A stretch of 64,000 nt of DNA from positions 1-64,000 of the forward strand of contig SHVS01000003.1 in assembly GCA_009694135.1 (NCBI GenBank). Direction: 5' to 3'. Of this stretch, positions 55,831-64,000 are shown piece by piece (position 1 is the first letter of the stretch; every line of letters starts with the position of its first letter). The translations under genes were made by a program, and so were the position numbers. Below the pieces are notes generated by a model, which was not told the DNA's origin, ran no database searches, and saw nothing but the letters and a program-made list of their open reading frames with translations. The stretch comes from Alphaproteobacteria bacterium. Lineage in GTDB: Bacteria; Pseudomonadota; Alphaproteobacteria; UBA6615.

Positions 55831-57084
55831 ATGCAGAATGGATCGATGACCAAGAACGGACTGGTTGCCGCGCTCGATGTCGGATCGAGCAAGGTGTGCT
55901 GCTTCATCGCGCGTCTGCAGTCGGATGCTCCGCCGCGCGTGATCGGCGTCGGCCATCAGGCGAGCCAAGGCGTGAAAAGCGGCGTGATCACCGATATGGA
56001 AGCGGCCGAGGGAGCGATCCTGCAAGCGGTGCATGACGCCGAGAAAATGGCCGGCGAAACGGTGCGTTCGGTCATCGTCAATCTTTCGGCCGGGCGCCCT
56101 GCCTCGCATGCGATGGACATCGAGGTCTCGATCGCCGGCCATGCCGTCGAAGATGCCGATGTGCGCCGCGCCTTGTCGCAAACGCGCGAAGCCAAGGGAT
56201 TGGCCGACAACGAGCTGATTCATCTTCTGCCGACCGGCTTCGCCATCGACGGCCACGGCGGCATCCGCGATCCGCGCGGCATGTATGGCGACCGGCTGGG
56301 GGTGAGCGTCCACATGATCACCGCCGCCACCGGCGCGGTGCGCAATCTCAAGACCACGATCGAGCGCTGCCATCTGGCGGTGGATTCCTTCGTGGTCAGC
56401 GCCTATGCCGCCGGCCTCGCCACGCTCGTCGAGGACGAGATCGCGCTCGGCGCCACGCTGATCGACATGGGCGGAGGAACCACCTCCATTGCCGTTTTTC
56501 ACGATGGGCAAGTGGTCTTCACCGACAGCATCGCCGTCGGCGGCAAGCATGTGACCTCCGATATCGCTCGCGGATTGTCGACGCCGGTCGCCAGCGCGGA
56601 GCGGATCAAGACGCTCTACGGCTGCGCCATCGCCGTCGAGGAAGACGAGTTGGAAGTCATCGACGTGCCGCAGGTCGGCGAGGACAACCATGAGACGCCC
56701 AACCATGTGCCGAGGTCGATCCTCAACGGCGTAATCCAGCCGCGGCTGGAGGAGACGCTCGAGTTGGTGCGCGGGCGCCTGGAAGCATCGGGTGTGTCCG
56801 CGCTCGCCGGACGACGCGTCGTGCTGACCGGCGGTGCAAGCCAGATACAGGGCGCGCGCGAACTCGCCGCCGCCATATTGGATCGTCACGTCCGGCTTGG
56901 TCGCCCGCAGCGTTTGCGCGGGTTGGCCGAGGCGGTATCCGGCCCGGCCTTCGCCACGGTCGCCGGGCTGATCGCCTTTGCGCAAGGGTCGACGCCTTAT
57001 TGGGCATCGCCATTGCCGATCGAGATCGGGCAACCGGCCAGCATCGTCGGCCGATTGCAGGGGTGGATTCGTGCGCACCTCTAG
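55831..57084 (+). CDS. ftsA: cell division protein FtsA
   Basis: Actin-like protein that tethers FtsZ to the membrane. 417 aa from ATG 55831; a second ATG at 55846 would start MTKNGLVAALDVGSSK. Phosphate 1 motif ALDVGSSKVCCFIARL, the 1C/SHS2 domain following, IDMGGGTTSIAVF (phosphate 2), VLTGGASQIQGARELA (adenosine motif). The C-terminal IVGRLQGWIRAHL is the amphipathic membrane-targeting helix. Confidence 0.96.
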   Translation: MQNGSMTKNGLVAALDVGSSKVCCFIARLQSDAPPRVIGVGHQASQGVKSGVITDMEAAEGAILQAVHDAEKMAGETVRSVIVNLSAGRPASHAMDIEVSIAGHAVEDADVRRALSQTREAKGLADNELIHLLPTGFAIDGHGGIRDPRGMYGDRLGVSVHMITAATGAVRNLKTTIERCHLAVDSFVVSAYAAGLATLVEDEIALGATLIDMGGGTTSIAVFHDGQVVFTDSIAVGGKHVTSDIARGLSTPVASAERIKTLYGCAIAVEEDELEVIDVPQVGEDNHETPNHVPRSILNGVIQPRLEETLELVRGRLEASGVSALAGRRVVLTGGASQIQGARELAAAILDRHVRLGRPQRLRGLAEAVSGPAFATVAGLIAFAQGSTPYWASPLPIEIGQPASIVGRLQGWIRAHL

Positions 57085-57192
57085 CCCGAACTTCGTTATT
57101 CCCCGCTTCTGGCCTGCTCTAGGGGGGTCTGCGGGAACGCCACGCCGTGCGGCGCTTCGCCACGGCAAGGAGAGGGACGACAGGAGGACTTC

Positions 57193-58767
57193 ATGGGTTT
57201 GATTCTAAGTCTGCCGGGGGCCGAGGCTGAGCTGAAGCCCCGTATCACCGTGATCGGCGTTGGCGGCGCGGGCTGCAATGCCGTGAACAACATGATCCGC
57301 TCCAGCCTTGATGGGGTGGAGTTCGTGGTCGCCAACACCGATGCGCAGGCCTTGCGCCTGTCGCAATGCGAACGGCGCGTTCAGCTGGGAATGAACGTGA
57401 CCAACGGCCTTGGCTCCGGCGCCCGGCCCGATGTGGGTCGCGCCTCGGCCGAGGAATGCTTGGACGTGATCCAGGATCACCTCCAGGGCTCCAATATGGC
57501 GTTCATCACCGCCGGCATGGGCGGCGGCACCGGCACCGGAGCAGCGCCGGTCATCGCCCGCGTCGCGCGCGAGCTTGGCATCCTCACCGTCGGCGTGGTC
57601 ACCAAGCCGTTCCACTTCGAAGGTCAGCACCGCATGGCGCTCGCCGAGGAAGGCCTGCGCGAGCTGCAAGAGTATGTCGACACGCTGATCGTGATCCCGA
57701 ACCAGAATTTGTTCCGGGTCGCGAATGAGAAAACCACCTTCGCCGACGCCTTCAAGATGGCTGACAACGTGCTTTATTCCGGCGTGCGCGGCGTCACCGA
57801 TCTGATGATCATGCCGGGTCTGATCAATCTCGACTTCGCCGATATCCGTACCGTCATGGCCGAGATGGGCAAGGCGATGATGGGCACCGGCGAGGCGTCC
57901 GGCGAGCGCCGTGCGATCGAGGCGGCGGAAGCGGCGATCGCCAACCCGCTGCTCGAAGACGTCTCGATGAAGGGCGCGCGCGGCTTGCTGATCAACATCA
58001 CCGGCGGGCTCGACATGACGCTGTTCGAGGTGGACGAGGCCGCCAACCGCATCCGCGAGGAAGTCGACGAGAAGGCCAACATCATCTTTGGCTCGACCTT
58101 CGACCAGAGCATGGAAGGCGTGATGCGGGTATCGATCGTGGCGACGGGCATCGAAGCCGCTTCGCGCAAGGAAGCCGTGCGCCCGGCGGCGGGGAACACG
58201 GCCAAGACGCCATCGAACCCGCCCGCGGCCAAGAAGCCGGAACCGCAGCCAATCATGGTCACTCCGCCGGCCCCAGCCGAGGCCGAGTTCGAGGTCGAGG
58301 AAATCCCGGAGCCGATCGCGATGCCGATCGCGGCCACCGGAACCGACGGTCCGATGCGGGCCCCGATGGCGATCAACGCCGGCAACGGCGCAACGACTGG
58401 CCGCCCAGCGTCGACCGGCCACCCGCTGCTGCCGCAGGGAGTGAAGCCGGCCCTGCAACCAGCGGGAAGCGTCGTGTCCCAGACCGTTTCCCGCCCGGCG
58501 CCGCGGCCGGTTGCTGAAGCGGCCGCGGAATCGAAGGTGGAACCGCGCAAGTCCGGCTTCGATCTGTTCAAGCGCGTGACCAATGCCGCACGCGGGACCT
58601 TCCCCGGAGCGCGTAACGCGCAACCGACGGCATCGGCCCCCAGCGTCTCCGCTCCGGTCATCCGTACCGCCGCGCCCGCCGGAAATGAAGCGGCGGTATC
58701 CGAGACGCCGCAAGGCCAAGACGGTGTTATGGAAATTCCTTCTTTCCTCCGCCGCCAGGCCAACTAA
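57193..58767 (+). CDS. ftsZ: cell division protein FtsZ
   Basis: Tubulin-like GTPase forming the Z ring. 524 aa. [18 protein letters not shown], the GTP-binding G-box [13 protein letters not shown] (110-122), the T7 loop [12 protein letters not shown] disordered Pro/Ala-rich linker (about 325-510) ends with the conserved tail peptide [11 protein letters not shown] that binds FtsA. The start is set by ACAGGAGGACTTC. The 108-bp gap after ftsA may contain its own promoter. A terminator follows. Confidence 0.98.
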   Translation: MGLILSLPGAEAELKPRITVIGVGGAGCNAVNNMIRSSLDGVEFVVANTDAQALRLSQCERRVQLGMNVTNGLGSGARPDVGRASAEECLDVIQDHLQGSNMAFITAGMGGGTGTGAAPVIARVARELGILTVGVVTKPFHFEGQHRMALAEEGLRELQEYVDTLIVIPNQNLFRVANEKTTFADAFKMADNVLYSGVRGVTDLMIMPGLINLDFADIRTVMAEMGKAMMGTGEASGERRAIEAAEAAIANPLLEDVSMKGARGLLINITGGLDMTLFEVDEAANRIREEVDEKANIIFGSTFDQSMEGVMRVSIVATGIEAASRKEAVRPAAGNTAKTPSNPPAAKKPEPQPIMVTPPAPAEAEFEVEEIPEPIAMPIAATGTDGPMRAPMAINAGNGATTGRPASTGHPLLPQGVKPALQPAGSVVSQTVSRPAPRPVAEAAAESKVEPRKSGFDLFKRVTNAARGTFPGARNAQPTASAPSVSAPVIRTAAPAGNEAAVSETPQGQDGVMEIPSFLRRQAN

Positions 58768-58810
58768 CTCTGCGACCGGCCAGCGCTCGCTTCGCCGGCT
58801 ACGCCGACAG

Positions 58811-58849
58811 AAAAGGGCCGCCCCGCTCACGTGGGGCGGCCGTTTTCTT
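58811..58849 (+). terminator. intrinsic terminator after ftsZ
   Basis: AAAAGGGCCGCCCC, loop GCTCACGT, GGGGCGGCCGTTTTCTT: a 9-bp GC stem followed by TTTTCTT, and preceded by AAAA so that it can work on both strands. It closes the mraZ-ftsZ transcript. Confidence 0.85.
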
Positions 58850-59069
58850 GGCGCCCTTCCTGCCCCGTCACAATTGGTAACAATGAGTGACTTGGCGCTG
58901 AGATTCCAAGGCGTTAGACCTTCGCTGTCGATTCACATGCGAGTTTGTCCGCGGCTGATTGAGCGTTCGCAGCCAGGGACGGGGGCGCATGGTGCCGGGA
59001 GCGGCCCGCGGGGGCGGGTCGATGGGGCAGCCGGTAAGCCGGTAAGACGACACATGGGGGGATAGGTCT
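58850..59069. promoter_or_regulatory. ftsZ-lpxC intergenic region with a dyad
   Basis: The region should hold the lpxC promoter. GTCACAATTG-GTAA-CAATGAGTGAC (58867-58891) is an inverted repeat with a 2-nt bulge and could be an operator. The remainder, 58892-59069, holds no gene that I can recognise. Confidence 0.4.
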
Positions 59070-59990
59070 TTGGTCAGGACCGCAAACGCACTTCGGCAAC
59101 AGACGTTAGGCGCGGCCATTGCGTGTCGCGGCGTGGGTTTGCACTCGGGCCGCCCGGTAACGCTGACATTGCGCCCGGCCGCAGCCCGATCCGGCATCCG
59201 CTTTCGCCGGGTCGATCGCGCCGCCGATGGCTTCGAAGTTGCAGCGGACATCGATCATGTCGTCGATAGCCGGATGGCGACGGCGATCGGCGCCGCCTCC
59301 GGTCCGCGCATCGGCACGGTCGAGCATCTGCTGGCCGCCCTGTCGGGTTGCGGCATCGATAACGCTTTGCTGGATCTTGATGGCCCGGAAGTGCCGATCA
59401 TGGATGGCAGCGCCGCGCCCTTCGTGTTTCTGATCGAATGCGCCGGCATCGTGGCCCAAGATGCGCCGCGCCGGGCGATCGAAGTACTCCGCCCCGTGAC
59501 CGTCACGGATGGCGACAAGCGCGCCGAGCTGCTGCCCGGTTCCGGCTGCGCGCTTTCCTTCCAAATCGATTTTCCCAGCGCCGCGATCGGCCGCCAGAAC
59601 GCCGCGATACGTCTTGTGAACGGCACGTTCAAGCACGATATCGCACCGGCGCGCACCTTCGGCTTCGAGCATGAGGTGGCGGCGCTGCGCGCGGCCGGGC
59701 TCGCCGCCGGCGGCAACCTGACCAACGCCATCGTCGTGCGCGGCAATGAGGTGATAAACGACGAAGGCCTGCGCTTCCGGGATGAATTCGTCCGCCACAA
59801 GCTTTTGGACAGCATCGGCGATTTGTACCTCGCCGGCGCCCCGATCGTCGGCCAGTTCCGGGGCCTGCGTTCCGGTCATGCGCTGAATCACGCGCTGGTG
59901 CGCGCCCTGCGCGCCAGCCCGCAGTCCTGGCGCTGGACCGAGGCCGTAGCGGACTCGGAACCAGCCTATCGCGCCCGTTCCTACGCTTAG
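59070..59990 (+). CDS. lpxC: UDP-3-O-acyl-N-acetylglucosamine deacetylase
   Basis: Zn enzyme, the committed step of lipid A synthesis. 306 aa from TTG 59070, with GGGGGATAGG just upstream and no better start. RQQTLGAAIACRGVGLHSGR, GTVEHLLAALSGCGIDNAL (Zn-binding His), DIAPARTFGFEHEV, HKLLDSIGDLYL and GHALNHALV (remaining Zn/catalytic residues). Adjacent to ftsZ as in most proteobacteria. Confidence 0.97.
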   Translation: MVRTANALRQQTLGAAIACRGVGLHSGRPVTLTLRPAAARSGIRFRRVDRAADGFEVAADIDHVVDSRMATAIGAASGPRIGTVEHLLAALSGCGIDNALLDLDGPEVPIMDGSAAPFVFLIECAGIVAQDAPRRAIEVLRPVTVTDGDKRAELLPGSGCALSFQIDFPSAAIGRQNAAIRLVNGTFKHDIAPARTFGFEHEVAALRAAGLAAGGNLTNAIVVRGNEVINDEGLRFRDEFVRHKLLDSIGDLYLAGAPIVGQFRGLRSGHALNHALVRALRASPQSWRWTEAVADSEPAYRARSYA

Positions 59991-60083
59991 GGCCCGGTTG
60001 CTACCCAGCACAACCGCTGGAGTCACACGCGAAACCCGCTATAGTCCTCCGCTCGAAGCTTGGCATGCTGGGAGGGCGGCGCT

Positions 60084-60911
60084 ATGCGGCCATGGAATGT
60101 CGGTATGACGCGGGCAGCGCTGGCCGTTACGGTCGTTGCCCTGGCTGGGCTGTTGTCCGGCTGCGCCGCCGATAAGTCGCAGGACTACGTCGAGCGCCCG
60201 GTCGAACAGCTCTATAACGAAGCCGTCGACCTCCTGGCCAAAAACGACCTCAAGGGCGCAGCCAAGGCGTTCGACGAGGTCGAGCGTCAGCACCCCTATT
60301 CCTCCTGGGCGAACAAGGCTCAGGTCATGTCGGCCTTCTCGCATTATCAGGCGGGCGAGTACGACGAGGCGATTCTGGCCGCGGAGCGGTTCATCGAGCT
60401 GCATCCGGGCAGCCCCGACGCGCCCTACGCCTATTATCTAAAGGGGCTTTCCTACTACGAGCAGATCTCCCAGGTTTCGCGCGACCAGAAGATGACGGTC
60501 CGGGCGCAGTCTTCACTGCAAGAGCTGATGCGCCGCTACCCGGAGAGCGAGTACGCGCGCGACGCGCGGATCAAGCTCGACTTGGTCAATGACCACCTGG
60601 CCGGCAAGGAGATGGAGGTCGGCCGCTACTATCTGAAGCGGGGCAATTATATGGCGGCGATCAACCGCTTCCGCGCCGTGCTCGACACCTATCAGACAAC
60701 CTCGCATGCGCCCGAAGCGCTGCACCGCCTGGCCGAGTCCTACACCGCGCTCGGGCTGATCGAAGAAGCGCGACAGGTGGCGACCGTGTTGGGGCATAAT
60801 TTCCCCAATAGCCCCTGGTATCTCGACAGCTATCAGACGGTTCAAGGCGTGCGCCTGGACACTGGCGAGCCGCCGGCGACCGGGTTTTTTGGCCGGCTGT
60901 GGCCGTTCTGA
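60084..60911 (+). CDS. bamD: outer membrane assembly lipoprotein BamD
   Basis: 275 aa from ATG 60084 (GGGAGG eight bases upstream; the track start 60060 would add an odd leader). Signal peptide with lipobox LLSGC. TPR-like repeats follow: LYNEAVDLLAKNDLKGAAKAF, YDEAILAAERFIELHPGSPD, LQELMRRYPESEYARDAR, and NYMAAINRFRAVLDTYQTTS. Part of the BAM complex that inserts beta-barrels. Confidence 0.95.
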   Translation: MRPWNVGMTRAALAVTVVALAGLLSGCAADKSQDYVERPVEQLYNEAVDLLAKNDLKGAAKAFDEVERQHPYSSWANKAQVMSAFSHYQAGEYDEAILAAERFIELHPGSPDAPYAYYLKGLSYYEQISQVSRDQKMTVRAQSSLQELMRRYPESEYARDARIKLDLVNDHLAGKEMEVGRYYLKRGNYMAAINRFRAVLDTYQTTSHAPEALHRLAESYTALGLIEEARQVATVLGHNFPNSPWYLDSYQTVQGVRLDTGEPPATGFFGRLWPF

Positions 60912-60926
60912 CCGTCTAGCCGCGCG

Positions 60927-64000
<3,074 letters not shown>

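Overview
The window is GC-rich chromosomal DNA from a Gram-negative alphaproteobacterium, most like Rhodospirillales. The evidence is: a circularly permuted two-piece ssrA (tmRNA) gene next to sspB; the order nadD-rsfS-rlmH-envC-ctpA-(divergent polysaccharide deacetylase)-rppH; hflK-hflC-degP; and a complete mra/dcw cell-wall and division cluster followed by lpxC, bamD, recN and ligA. LpxC and BamD imply an outer membrane. MurE carries the DNPR motif of the meso-diaminopimelate type. Almost all of it is core genome; I see no prophage, CRISPR array or intact transposon.

Layout. 1-147: the end of an IS21-like element, which continues off the left edge. 193-6248: nadD, rsfS, rlmH, a broken envC, ctpA, a broken divergent polysaccharide deacetylase gene, rppH. 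6320-6786: an unknown 77-aa protein and a small glycine-zipper lipoprotein. 6928-12088: asd and the ilvBNC branched-chain operon (minus strand), with a GNAT acetyltransferase gene that contains an IS-end remnant, and a REP-like repeat inside the ilv operon. 12161-19994: miaA, serB, degP-hflC-hflK, mrp, thyX. 20108-22983: ssrA, sspB, a TfoX-N protein, fumC, a ribbon-helix-helix protein. 22987-36142: a large AsmA-family protein, a frameshifted putA, an unusual methyltransferase/ATP-grasp fusion, and 5-oxoprolinase. 36250-39669: a DnaJ/TerB protein, an ABC-F ATPase, a DMT exporter. 39672-40095: rnpB. 40257-58767: four MraZ boxes, then mraZ-rsmH-ftsL-ftsI-murE-murF-mraY-murD-ftsW-murG-murC-murB-ddl-ftsQ-ftsA-ftsZ, mostly joined by 4-nt overlaps. 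59070-64000: lpxC, bamD, recN, and ligA running off the right edge.

How it fits together. The dcw block carries UDP-MurNAc-pentapeptide and lipid II synthesis together with the septal machinery; asd feeds diaminopimelate to MurE. ssrA and sspB form a tagging/delivery pair for ClpXP. PutA and 5-oxoprolinase would both yield glutamate.

The most striking feature is not a new system but a cluster of lesions in otherwise well-kept housekeeping DNA. envC has a nonsense codon and a 1-nt frameshift. The divergent polysaccharide deacetylase gene has a frameshift and an in-frame TGA. putA has a 1-nt frameshift inside its aldehyde dehydrogenase domain. rsfS has ATA where ATG is expected. The GNAT gene carries an in-frame insertion of about 100 bp. 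All three substitutions, if inferred correctly, go from G:C to A:T. This looks like early gene decay, although assembly errors cannot be excluded from sequence alone. The best candidate for unexplored biochemistry is the 681-aa fusion of a SAM methyltransferase to a D-Ala-D-Ala-ligase-like ATP-grasp domain (30069-32114).
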